Source of the DNA: an uncultured Lachnoclostridium sp.
Lineage (GTDB): Bacteria > Bacillota > Clostridia > Lachnospirales > Lachnospiraceae
Length of the DNA stretch: 31,922 nt
Reading direction: 5' to 3'
Assembly (NCBI GenBank): GCA_902464595.1
Contig: CABQJX010000016.1
Location: 1 to 31,922 of the forward strand
Each line of letters starts with the position of its first letter. Position 1 is the stretch's first letter. Position numbers and translations under genes: made by a program. Below the pieces are notes generated by a model. It was not told the origin of the DNA. It worked only from the letters and a program-made list of their open reading frames with translations, and made no database searches. This document shows, one piece after another, positions 1 to 7,265 of this stretch.

Positions 1-82
1 AAGTCGGGGCTAATACTTAAAGTTTTTCGGGACATTTTCAAAAACGCTTGACAGGGATTTTTCCCTTGAGTTCAAGGATTAT

Positions 83-820
83 TTACGCCCCATGGCCGAT
101 ACACAGCGCCAGGACATAGACCTTCTTTGCCCCCGCTGCCTTCAAGGCCCTGGCGCAGGCTTCGGCAGTGCTTCCGGTGGTGTAAATATCGTCTACCAGG
201 ATCACCCGCTCCATCCCGGCGGGCAAAGGGGAGGCGGCAAATGCTTTCTGGAGATTTTTGAGGCGTTCCTCCGGCCCCAGGTCCTTCTGAGGCAATGTTT
301 TCTTATCCCGCCGCAGGATCCCTGCCTCCATAGGGATGTCGAGCTTCTCTGACAACCGGCGCGCCAGCTCCTCTGCCTGGTTAAACCCTCTGGCCCGTTT
401 GCGGGACGGATGGATCGGAACAGGGATCAGCGCGTCTGCCCCCAGCTTTTCAAGTCTTTTCCCCATGGCCCTCACCACAGCCTCACTGTAAAAATCCAGA
501 TATTCCCTTTTATTGTTGTATTTGATCTGGGCCATGGAACGGCTGGACACATCGTCGTATTCCAATAGGGCGAAGCCCCGGTCAAAGCTGCGTTTATGGC
601 GCATACAGTCCAGGCAGTACTCCGCCGTCTCGTCTGTCAGGGGCCTTCCGCATTTCATGCACACCGCCCCGCGGATCCAGGAAAGCTTTCCCATACACTC
701 CGGACAGATCAGCCCGCCCTTTGGCATGACAATTTCCCCGCACACGGGACAGCGGCGGGGAAAAAGGATATTTTCTGCTGACTGGAATAGTAGTTGGAAT
801 ATATTTTTTAGATTGGTCAA
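83..820 (-). CDS. comF: ComF family phosphoribosyltransferase-like protein
   Basis: The protein has about 245 residues. An N-terminal zinc-ribbon-like part carries four Cys pairs (CPVC, CPEC, CMKC, CLDC) and is followed by a type I phosphoribosyltransferase fold with the PRPP-binding motif VILVDDIYTTGST near the C-terminus. This is the layout of ComF, which is needed for DNA uptake or processing in competent bacteria; in Clostridia its role is less clear. I place the start at TTG 820. It lies 10 bases after the recD2 stop, with AAGGAG six bases upstream, and it keeps the first Cys pair. The ORF can be extended to 907, but that overlaps recD2 and gives an unrelated N-terminus; the next ATG would delete the CPVC motif. 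It is the last visible gene of the mreB-recD2-comF run. The family call is firm; the start is likely. Confidence 0.88.
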   Translation of the reverse strand: MTNLKNIFQLLFQSAENILFPRRCPVCGEIVMPKGGLICPECMGKLSWIRGAVCMKCGRPLTDETAEYCLDCMRHKRSFDRGFALLEYDDVSSRSMAQIKYNNKREYLDFYSEAVVRAMGKRLEKLGADALIPVPIHPSRKRARGFNQAEELARRLSEKLDIPMEAGILRRDKKTLPQKDLGPEERLKNLQKAFAASPLPAGMERVILVDDIYTTGSTAEACARALKAAGAKKVYVLALCIGHGA

Positions 821-830
821 AGAACACTCC

Positions 831-3086
831 TTACGAACAGATCTCCCTGATCCTGGACTCCAAACCGGAATAGCGTTTCTGCTCCACGCTGTTGGCTGCC
901 ATGGCATAAAAGGTCTCCGGCTGCCCTACCAGGCAGACGCAGGAACGCGCCCTGGTGACGGCGGTGTAGATCAGGTTGCGGGTCATCAGCATACGGGGGC
1001 CGCTGTACATAGGTATGATAACAGCCGGATACTCGCTGCCCTGGGATTTATGAATCGTGATGGCGTAGGCCAGCTCCAGCTCCTCCAGCTGTTTAAAGCT
1101 GTACTCGATCATTTTCCCCTCATCAAATTCCACGGTCAGTGTCTCCACGTATTCGTTCAGTTCCCGTATGATGCCTACGTCGCCGTTAAAAATACCGGCT
1201 CCCTTGTCCACAGGAACACCGGAAGCTCCACGGATCTCCCACTCCATCTGGTAGTTGTTCCTGATCTGCATCACCTTGTCCCCCACCCGGTAAATGATCC
1301 CCCCGGCCTCCTTCTGAGGCTTGGCCGGATCCGGCGGATTGAGATATTCCTGCAAAACCTGGTTCAGGCGTTCCACTCCCAGAGCCCCTTTTCTCATAGG
1401 AGTCATCACCTGTATATCGAAGGGCGCTGCATGGACGTAGCCGGGAAGCTTTTCCCGGATCAGGGTAATGGCGGCTTTCACCGCTGCATCCGGTGAACCG
1501 CATCGGATAAACAGGAAATCGCGGCTTCGTTTCGCCAGATCCACCCGCTCCCCCGCGTTGATCTTATGGGCATTGACAATTATATCGCTCTGGGCAGCCT
1601 GACGGAAAATACGGGTCAGCTTCACCACATTAAAGCAGCCGGACTGGATCAGATCCCTGAGCACATTGCCCGGCCCCACGCTGGGAAGCTGATCCACATC
1701 CCCTACCAGGATCAGCCGTGTTCCCACATTCACTGCCCGCAGAAGGGAGTGCATCAGGCTGATGTCCACCATGGACATTTCATCTATGATGATAACGTCC
1801 GCATCCAGAGGATTCTCCTCGTTCCGGTCAAAGCGCATCCCCGCAGTCTGGCTTCCCTTTGACGGATCCTTTTTATCCTGATCCGTCACCCCAATGGGTA
1901 TCAGCTCCAGCATACGGTGTATGGTCCTTGCCTCCCATCCCGTCGCCTCGGTCATACGCTTGGCCGCCCGTCCTGTGGGGGCCGCCAGGAGGATTTCCAT
2001 TCCTTCCATATCAAAATACCGGATAATGGCATTGATGGTGGTGGTCTTTCCTGTACCGGGCCCTCCGGTGATGACGAAAAGTCCGCTGTTCACCGCTTCA
2101 AAGACAGCTTTCTCCTGAAGCTCGTCCAGACAGATGTCCCCTTGTTCCTGTATTTTAAGCAGGTTAGCCTTGATCTCCATCTCCGGGATATTTCCCCGGA
2201 TATTCAGGTCGTGGAGCATACGCGCCGTATTTAATTCCAGATAATAATAATGAGAGGAATACACCAGATTCCCCTGATCGGACGGCTTTACAACCACCTT
2301 GCGGTCGATCTGCATATCCATAAGATGCTTTTCCATGGCAGGCGGATCCACCTTGAGCAGATCTGCCGCCTGGCCAAACAGCTCCTCCTGAGGCAGATAA
2401 GTATGGCCGTTGGCAGCAGCCTGCAGGAGGATATAGAGAAGCCCTGCCTTGATCCGGTAATCCGAATCCGTGTGGATACCCACCCGGCCGGCGATCTCAT
2501 CTGCCAGCTTAAAGCCCACGCCGGAAATGTCGTCTGCCAGGCGGTAAGGATTTTCTTTTACAATGCTGTAAAGAGCAGGACCGTATTTCTGGTAAATTTT
2601 GGCAGCTAAGTTCATGGTGATGCCGTATTCCTGGAGAAACATCATGGCCTGCCGCATCTCCCGCTTATCCTCCACCTGCTCCGCAATGGACATGGCCATT
2701 TTTTCGCTGATCCCCTTAACCTCTGAGAGCCGCTCCGGCTCCTCCTCCATCACCCGGAAGGTATCTGCCTTAAAATGGCGGACGATCCGGGCAGCCAAAG
2801 CGGCCCCGACACCTTTTATGGCGCCGGAGCCTAAATACCGCTCCATGGACAGCTCGTCCTGGGGCATCTTTATTTCATAACTTTCAATCTGAAGCTGTTC
2901 CCCATAAACAGGATGCTCCGTCATACGGCCGCTGGCCTGGATCATATCCCCCTCAGAGACGTAAGCCAGATTGCCCACCATAATGACTTCTTCCCCGTCG
3001 CTCTGGTCTGTGACCCCGAGGACGGTATAGCCGTTTTCCTCATTGCGGAACTTGATATGTTCGACAAATCCTATAATCGTAGACAG
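831..3086 (-). CDS. recD2: ATP-dependent RecD2-like DNA helicase (SF1), CTG start
   Basis: This is a superfamily 1 5'-3' helicase of the RecD2/TraA type, which works in recombination and repair without RecBC. Walker A (GGPGTGKTT, about residues 341-349), Walker B (DVIIIDEMSMVD), motif III (VGDVDQLPSVGPGN), a late motif (AITIHKSQGSEYP) and motif VI (YTAVTRAR) are all present, after a helix-hairpin-helix-rich N-terminal half. The first ATG is at 2981 (716 aa), but the reading frame upstream stays open and encodes the conserved RecD2 N-terminus (GFVEHIKFRNEENGYTVL). In that segment the only initiator-like codon is CTG 3084-3086, directly after the mreB TAA, with AGAGG eight bases upstream. Starting there gives 751 residues, the usual family length. 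Translational coupling to mreB is an inference. Confidence 0.93.
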   Translation of the reverse strand: MSTIIGFVEHIKFRNEENGYTVLGVTDQSDGEEVIMVGNLAYVSEGDMIQASGRMTEHPVYGEQLQIESYEIKMPQDELSMERYLGSGAIKGVGAALAARIVRHFKADTFRVMEEEPERLSEVKGISEKMAMSIAEQVEDKREMRQAMMFLQEYGITMNLAAKIYQKYGPALYSIVKENPYRLADDISGVGFKLADEIAGRVGIHTDSDYRIKAGLLYILLQAAANGHTYLPQEELFGQAADLLKVDPPAMEKHLMDMQIDRKVVVKPSDQGNLVYSSHYYYLELNTARMLHDLNIRGNIPEMEIKANLLKIQEQGDICLDELQEKAVFEAVNSGLFVITGGPGTGKTTTINAIIRYFDMEGMEILLAAPTGRAAKRMTEATGWEARTIHRMLELIPIGVTDQDKKDPSKGSQTAGMRFDRNEENPLDADVIIIDEMSMVDISLMHSLLRAVNVGTRLILVGDVDQLPSVGPGNVLRDLIQSGCFNVVKLTRIFRQAAQSDIIVNAHKINAGERVDLAKRSRDFLFIRCGSPDAAVKAAITLIREKLPGYVHAAPFDIQVMTPMRKGALGVERLNQVLQEYLNPPDPAKPQKEAGGIIYRVGDKVMQIRNNYQMEWEIRGASGVPVDKGAGIFNGDVGIIRELNEYVETLTVEFDEGKMIEYSFKQLEELELAYAITIHKSQGSEYPAVIIPMYSGPRMLMTRNLIYTAVTRARSCVCLVGQPETFYAMAANSVEQKRYSGLESRIREICS

Positions 3087-4130
3087 TTAATATTCCTCTC
3101 TTCCTCCGCCCACTCCCATGGAGGCCTCCATCGCCATGCTCATGCCATGGGCGAACTCAATGAACTTTCCAGTGCCTACAGCTACTGCTGTCAGAGGATC
3201 CTCCGCGATCATGGTAGTGATGCCTGTCTTCTCCTCGATCAGGGCGTCCAGACCGCTGAGCAGGGAGCCGCCGCCGGTCATTACGATACCACGGTCAAAA
3301 ATATCTGCTGCCAGCTCCGGTGGAGTCCGCTCAAGTACATTGTGGACTGCATCCACGATCTGAAGGGCCGGTTCCCTGAGGGCTTCCAAGGTTTCATCGG
3401 AGGTCACTACGATGGTCTTCGGAAGGCCGGTAACCAGGTTACGGCCTCTCACCTCCATGGTCAGAACCTCCGGTCTGCGGTAGGCTGCGCCGATGTTGAT
3501 CTTGATCTCCTCAGCGGTACGCTCGCCGATAAGAAGGTTATGCTTCTTTCTCATATAACGGACTAACCCCTCGTCAAAGTCATCGCCGGCGATTTTGATG
3601 GAGGTGCTGACAACAGGGCCGCCCAGGGAAATGACAGCAATATCCGCCGTACCGCCTCCAATATCTACGATCATATTTCCGCAGGCTTTCCCAATATCGA
3701 TCCCAGCTCCGATGGCTGCCGCAACCGGCTCCTCGATGATGGTCACCTCTCTGGCTCCTGCCTGATAAGTCGCATCCTCCACTGCCTTCTTCTCCACCTC
3801 CGTAGCGCCGCTGGGGATACATACACTGATCCTGGGCTTGCGCAGGGTGCGCTTTCCTACGGCCTTGTTGATGAAGTATTTGAGCATCTTCTCTGTGATG
3901 GTATAATCAGAGATCACGCCCTGGCGCAGAGGGCGGACTGCCACGATATTACCGGGAGTACGGCCGATCATCAGGCGCGCTTCCTCTCCGATCGCCATGA
4001 TCTTATTGGTATCGCGGTCAATGGCCACTACGGACGGTTCCTTTAATACAACGCCTTTTCCCTTGATATAGACAAGGATGCTGGCAGTTCCAAGGTCAAT
4101 TCCAATATCATTGGACATCATTGAAAACAT
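3087..4130 (-). CDS. mreB: Rod shape-determining protein MreB/Mbl (actin-like)
   Basis: This is a bacterial actin homologue of 347 residues that polymerises under the membrane and directs lateral cell-wall synthesis. The nucleotide-binding signatures are clear: phosphate-1 DIGIDLGTAS (residues 8-17), phosphate-2 VDIGGGTADI (about 155-164) and the adenosine loop TGGGSLL near the C-terminus. The ORF can be extended to a TTG at 4148, but the ribosome site GAGAGG lies inside that extension. ATG 4130, ten bases after it, is therefore preferred. A sigma-A promoter (4185-4212) lies upstream. The last codons (GGGREEY) contain the GGAGGAAGAGAGG stretch that serves recD2. MreB and Mbl cannot be told apart from sequence reading alone. 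Confidence 0.95.
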   Translation of the reverse strand: MFSMMSNDIGIDLGTASILVYIKGKGVVLKEPSVVAIDRDTNKIMAIGEEARLMIGRTPGNIVAVRPLRQGVISDYTITEKMLKYFINKAVGKRTLRKPRISVCIPSGATEVEKKAVEDATYQAGAREVTIIEEPVAAAIGAGIDIGKACGNMIVDIGGGTADIAVISLGGPVVSTSIKIAGDDFDEGLVRYMRKKHNLLIGERTAEEIKINIGAAYRRPEVLTMEVRGRNLVTGLPKTIVVTSDETLEALREPALQIVDAVHNVLERTPPELAADIFDRGIVMTGGGSLLSGLDALIEEKTGITTMIAEDPLTAVAVGTGKFIEFAHGMSMAMEASMGVGGGREEY

Positions 4131-4184
4131 ATGGGTATTTCCTCTCAATTGCTTAAACTATAAATGGATGATTGCATTGCTTCT

Positions 4185-4212
4185 ATTATATACAATATCC
4201 ATGACTTTTCAA
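4185..4212 (-). promoter_or_regulatory. mreB: Sigma-A promoter of mreB-recD2-comF
   Basis: On the minus strand, -35 TTGAAA (4207-4212) and a perfect -10 TATAAT (4185-4190) are 16 bases apart. The transcript would start near 4178 and have a leader of about 50 bases before ATG 4130. The spacer contains TGGATATT, which also occurs in the spacer of the divergent plus-strand promoter. Confidence 0.75.
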
Positions 4213-4267
4213 AGGGTTTTTTTCTTTTTTATTTTCTTTATGTTTTTTTCATTATGCGTACATATTC

Positions 4268-4296
4268 TGGACACAATTGTTGGATATTATAATAAT
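4268..4296 (+). promoter_or_regulatory. Candidate plus-strand promoter in the mreB/recombinase intergenic region
   Basis: TGGACA (4268-4273) and AATAAT (4291-4296) are 17 bases apart, each one mismatch from consensus. A TATAAT at 4288-4293 is an alternative -10. Transcription would begin near 4303 and run through the hairpins at 4298-4400 towards the recombinase genes. TGGACA and the TGTCCA at 4296-4301 also form a 6-bp dyad around the promoter. I see no better promoter for the recombinases. Confidence 0.5.
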
Positions 4297-4368
4297 GTCC
4301 ACCGAGAGGTGGGCGAGGCCTTTGTTTCAAGTGATTACTTGAAATTACAAAGCTTTTTCATACTCATA

Positions 4369-4416
4369 CCGGCTAAGGGTCAAACCTTAGCCGGCCCCCC
4401 TACAACATTTTCTTTT
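4369..4416 (+). terminator. Possible intrinsic terminator or RNA hairpin
   Basis: A perfect 10-bp stem, CCGGCTAAGG and CCTTAGCCGG with a 6-base loop (4369-4394), is followed by six C and, after a short gap, a T-rich tract. The delayed T-run makes termination less certain than at the next hairpin. Confidence 0.45.
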
Positions 4417-4436
4417 TTATATACCTACCATTCCCA

Positions 4437-4473
4437 TGCGGGAGCGTGTTTTATACACGCTCCCGCACTTTTT
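4437..4473 (+). terminator. Strong intrinsic terminator, plus strand
   Basis: A perfect 13-bp stem (TGCGGGAGCGTGT paired with ACACGCTCCCGCA) with a 5-base loop is followed by CTTTTTA. It lies 96 bases before the first recombinase start. It must therefore end a short upstream transcript or attenuate the recombinase operon. Confidence 0.75.
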
Positions 4474-4568
4474 ATATTTACCTCCCCCTCTTACATTTTT
4501 CTCCTGGATTCGCTACATTGTGAATGTTTCCAAATATTTCCGGAATCAACAAAAGAGGAGGTATTTTT

Positions 4569-5402
4569 ATGAGTACATCAGAAAAAACAGAAACAGCTAG
4601 GATCCGCCAATTCAGGCAGCATCTTCGTTCGGACAGCAAGGCCCCCAATACGATCTGTTCCTACTGTTATGCAGTGGAACAATTCTACCGTCTGTACCCC
4701 AAGCTCACTTCCAAAAATCTCCAGCTATATAAAGTTTATCTGCTGGAACATTACCGGCCTCAAACCGTGAACCTACGGATCCGGGCCTTAAACTGTTACA
4801 TGGAATACCGCTGCATCCCTGCCTCACCGATTGCTATGATACGGATCCAGCAGAAAACCTATCTTGACCGGATCATCAGCCAGGCTGACTATGAATATCT
4901 GAAACGGAGGCTGGCGGAAGACGGGGAATTTACCTACTATTTTATTGTCCGCACCATGGCGGCAACAGGCGTGCGTGTCAGCGAGCTGGTGACTTTCCAG
5001 GTAGAAGATGTCAAACGGGGCTACCGCGATCTATACTCAAAAGGGAACAAGATGCGCCGCATCTACATCCCCCGTCAGCTGGCGGATGCACTGGGCCAAT
5101 GGCTCTCATGGGAATGCCGCAGCTGCGGCCCTCTGTTCCTCAACCGGTTTCATTCCTGCCTTTCCCCCTCCGGTATACGTGCCCAGCTAAAGGTATTTGC
5201 CGCCCGCTATCAGCTGGATCCCGAAGTCATGTACCCCCACAGCTTCCGCCATCGGTTTGCCAAAAATTTCATTGAGCAATGTGGGGATATTGCTCTCCTA
5301 TCCGATCTTATGGGACACGAGAGCATTGAAACCACGCGAATCTATCTGAGGCGCAGCAGCAGCGAACAGTACCGGATCGTAAACAAAGTGGTGGACTGGT
5401 AG
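4569..5402 (+). CDS. Tyrosine recombinase/integrase (first of tandem pair)
   Basis: This is a 277-residue XerC/XerD-type site-specific recombinase. The N-terminal part is a SAM-like core-binding domain (ends of helices around ICSYCYAVEQFY). The C-terminal catalytic domain shows the full residue set: Arg in ATGVRVSEL, Lys in YSKGNKMRR, HxxR in HSFRHRFA, His in LMGHESIETT and the nucleophile Tyr in TRIYLRRSS. ATG 4569 is chosen because AGAGGAGG ends seven bases before it; the ORF could begin at 4524, but without such a site. The stop is 15 bases before the second recombinase. The substrate DNA is unknown: no attachment site, phage gene or transposon end is visible, so a chromosomal DNA-inversion or XerCD-like role is possible. 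Confidence 0.9.
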   Translation: MSTSEKTETARIRQFRQHLRSDSKAPNTICSYCYAVEQFYRLYPKLTSKNLQLYKVYLLEHYRPQTVNLRIRALNCYMEYRCIPASPIAMIRIQQKTYLDRIISQADYEYLKRRLAEDGEFTYYFIVRTMAATGVRVSELVTFQVEDVKRGYRDLYSKGNKMRRIYIPRQLADALGQWLSWECRSCGPLFLNRFHSCLSPSGIRAQLKVFAARYQLDPEVMYPHSFRHRFAKNFIEQCGDIALLSDLMGHESIETTRIYLRRSSSEQYRIVNKVVDW

Positions 5403-5417
5403 GAAGGGGGCGATCAA

Positions 5418-6299
5418 ATGATCCAGACAAAGCTTATGTATGATCCCTCTGTTTTGGAAGAAGATTTCCACAAAGACCTGGAATATTTCCATGAGTATAT
5501 GGTGAAACGGGGAGCAGCAGCCAATACTATTTCTTCCTATATGACCTCCGCCCGCCATTTTCACCGGCTCTGGGGACAGATGACGATGGATCACCTTCTG
5601 GCCTACAAGGAATGGCTTTTAGCCAACTATCGCCCCAGTACGGTAAACAGCCGGATTTATGGGATCAACCAATATGCGGCGGCCCTGGCTGATAGGGATT
5701 CTGCCGCCCCCAGGCCGCCGCTGCACCTTTCCTCCATCCGGCAGCAGCAAAAACCATTTCTGGACAATGTGATCTCCCGCCGGGATTATGAGCGGTTAAA
5801 ACGGCGGTTAAAAAAGGACGGGAATCTGTTCTGGTATTTTACAGTCCGGATGCTGGGGGCCACAGGAGCCAGGGTCAGCGAGCTAATTCAGATCAAGGCC
5901 GAGCATATCCGCATCGGCTATATGGATCTGTGCTCCAAAGGCGGGAAGGTGAGAAGGATCTATTTTCCAGAACGGCTGTGTATGGAGCTGTCGGCCTGGC
6001 TTTTGCAGCGGGGGGTGGAAACCGGCTTTATCTTTACCAACCGCCAAGGCCAGCCCATGACTCCCCGGGGCATCAGCATCCACTTAAAAAAGCTGGCAGT
6101 CCAATACCACATCCCGCCTTCTACCGTGTATCCCCATAGCTTCCGCCACCGGTTTGCCAAAAATTTCCTTTCCAAATGCAATGATATTTCCCTGCTGGCC
6201 GATCTTATGGGACATGACAGCATTGAAACCACTCGGATCTATCTCACCCGTTCCTCTGCGGAGCAAAGGGAACTCATTGACCGGATTGTAATCTGGTAG
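5418..6299 (+). CDS. Tyrosine recombinase/integrase (second of tandem pair)
   Basis: This 293-residue paralogue of the preceding protein has an intact catalytic set: ATGARVSEL, CSKGGKVRR, HSFRHRFA, LMGHDSIETT and TRIYLTRSS. The two proteins align along their whole length and are nearly identical around HSFRHRFAKNF and DLMGH.SIETTRIYL. Even the DNA of these blocks is close, which points to tandem duplication. GGAAGGGGG precedes ATG 5418 by seven bases, and the gene clearly shares a transcript with its neighbour. Two non-identical recombinases could act as a heteromer, as XerC and XerD do, or could recognise different arms of a site. The family is certain and the target is not. Confidence 0.9.
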   Translation: MIQTKLMYDPSVLEEDFHKDLEYFHEYMVKRGAAANTISSYMTSARHFHRLWGQMTMDHLLAYKEWLLANYRPSTVNSRIYGINQYAAALADRDSAAPRPPLHLSSIRQQQKPFLDNVISRRDYERLKRRLKKDGNLFWYFTVRMLGATGARVSELIQIKAEHIRIGYMDLCSKGGKVRRIYFPERLCMELSAWLLQRGVETGFIFTNRQGQPMTPRGISIHLKKLAVQYHIPPSTVYPHSFRHRFAKNFLSKCNDISLLADLMGHDSIETTRIYLTRSSAEQRELIDRIVIW

Positions 6300-6351
6300 T
6301 ATGATACCATCAGATCCGGCAATCATCATTCTCAACCTATGGAGGCGACCG

Positions 6352-7197
6352 ATGTACGAATATACCTGGTATCAATGGCTTTCTTTCTTTTATATATACT
6401 GCTTTTTCGGATGGATCTTTGAATCCTCTTATGTATCTGCTAAGACCCATCGGTTGGTCAACCGTGGATTTCTCCGCCTTCCCCTGCTTCCTCTTTACGG
6501 GACAGGGGCTGTCATGATGCTTTGGGTATCCCTTCCTATCCAAAGCAATCTAATTATGGTTTTTGCAGCCGGAATGGCAGCAGCTACCTTATTGGAATAC
6601 GTTACCGGCTGGGCTATGGAGCGGCTTTTTAAGGTCAAATATTGGGACTACAGCCAAAAGCCATGGAATATCAAGGGATATATCTGCCTGAGTTCCTCGA
6701 TTGCCTGGGGATTTCTCACCCTTCTTCTCACGGAAATACTTCACCATCCTGTGGAACAGTTTGTTTTATCTTTTCCTCCTTTGGCAGAAGTATGGGCGGT
6801 ATGCCTGGTAACCCTGTGCTTTGCCTTGGATACAGCCCAATCCGTGCGGACGGCCCTGGATCTGGCCCGTATTCTGGAATCCATGACTCGGATCCGCGGG
6901 GAGTGGGATGAGCTTCAAGTGCAGATCGCATTGCTAAAGGCAGATGCAAAAGATGAGGCTGCTGCCCGGCTTCTTCAGCTGCAGGCTAATGCCTCAGAAG
7001 CTGCTGTCCGTCAGAAAATACATTTGGAACAAATGACCGGACGCGTGGGAGAACTTTACGAAAAAAGAAGGGAGCTCCTCTCCCGTATGGGTTCCCGTCA
7101 TAGGAACCTTCTGTTAGGCAATCCATCTGCTACTTCTTTCCATTTCGGCCAGGCATTTCTGGAATTAAAACATCTGTTGGATGAAAAAAGAAAGTAA
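6352..7197 (+). CDS. Putative ABC transporter permease (CmpB-type) with C-terminal coiled coil
   Basis: This is a 281-residue membrane protein. The N-terminal 150-170 residues contain about four to five hydrophobic segments and the pattern FFGWIFESSYVS, NRGFL..PLLPLYG and WDYSQKPWNIKGYICL. These are typical of the family annotated as putative ABC transporter type IV (CmpB, PF06541), whose function is not established. The C-terminal 100 residues are charged and helical (MTRIRGEWDELQVQ to the RRELLSRM stretch), probably a cytoplasmic coiled coil. ATG 6352 is chosen over the in-frame ATG 6301 because GGAGG lies six bases upstream. The gene follows the recombinases by 52 bases with no terminator between, so it is probably part of the same operon. 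No ABC ATPase gene is nearby. Confidence 0.82.
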   Translation: MYEYTWYQWLSFFYIYCFFGWIFESSYVSAKTHRLVNRGFLRLPLLPLYGTGAVMMLWVSLPIQSNLIMVFAAGMAAATLLEYVTGWAMERLFKVKYWDYSQKPWNIKGYICLSSSIAWGFLTLLLTEILHHPVEQFVLSFPPLAEVWAVCLVTLCFALDTAQSVRTALDLARILESMTRIRGEWDELQVQIALLKADAKDEAAARLLQLQANASEAAVRQKIHLEQMTGRVGELYEKRRELLSRMGSRHRNLLLGNPSATSFHFGQAFLELKHLLDEKRK

Positions 7198-7209
7198 GAG
7201 GCGACATCT

Positions 7210-7262
7210 AAAAACCGGCTCCTTCCCATTATTAAAAATCATTTGGGAAAGAACCGGTTTTC
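7210..7262. terminator. Bidirectional intrinsic terminator
   Basis: AAAAACCGG and CCGGTTTT flank an inner CTTCCCA/TGGGAA stem, giving one long hairpin with an A-run on the left and a T-run on the right. It can end both the recombinase/CmpB transcript and the convergent phosphoglucomutase transcript, whose stop is at 7266. Confidence 0.8.
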
Positions 7263-7265
7263 GAT

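Larger units (their letters stand above)
4300..4475 (+). ncRNA. Candidate structured small RNA or terminated leader
   Basis: There is no plausible gene between 4131 and 4568. The plus strand holds a promoter followed by ordered hairpins. The first is CCACC-GAGA-GGTGG (4299-4312). The second pairs CTTTGT/TTCAAGT with ACTTGAA/ACAAAG (4319-4351). The third is CCGGCTAAGG paired with CCTTAGCCGG (4369-4394), and the fourth is a 13-bp terminator stem. This layout would give an RNA of about 100-175 nt, or an attenuated leader for the recombinase operon. I do not recognise it as 6S RNA, SRP RNA, tmRNA, RNase P or a common riboswitch. Confidence 0.35.

Noticed and set aside
64..77. CCTTGAGTTCAAGG dyad downstream of comF
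   Set aside because: Only 5-6 bp with no T-run in the comF direction; too weak to call a terminator.
513..1496. 327-codon plus-strand ORF
   Set aside because: Antisense to the clearly coding comF and recD2 genes; the translation has no family pattern and no ribosome site. It is a shadow.
4078..4572. 164-codon plus-strand ORF across the mreB/recombinase gap
   Set aside because: Runs over the mreB 5' end, both promoters, the hairpins and the terminator; the translation is low-complexity and has no usable start signal.
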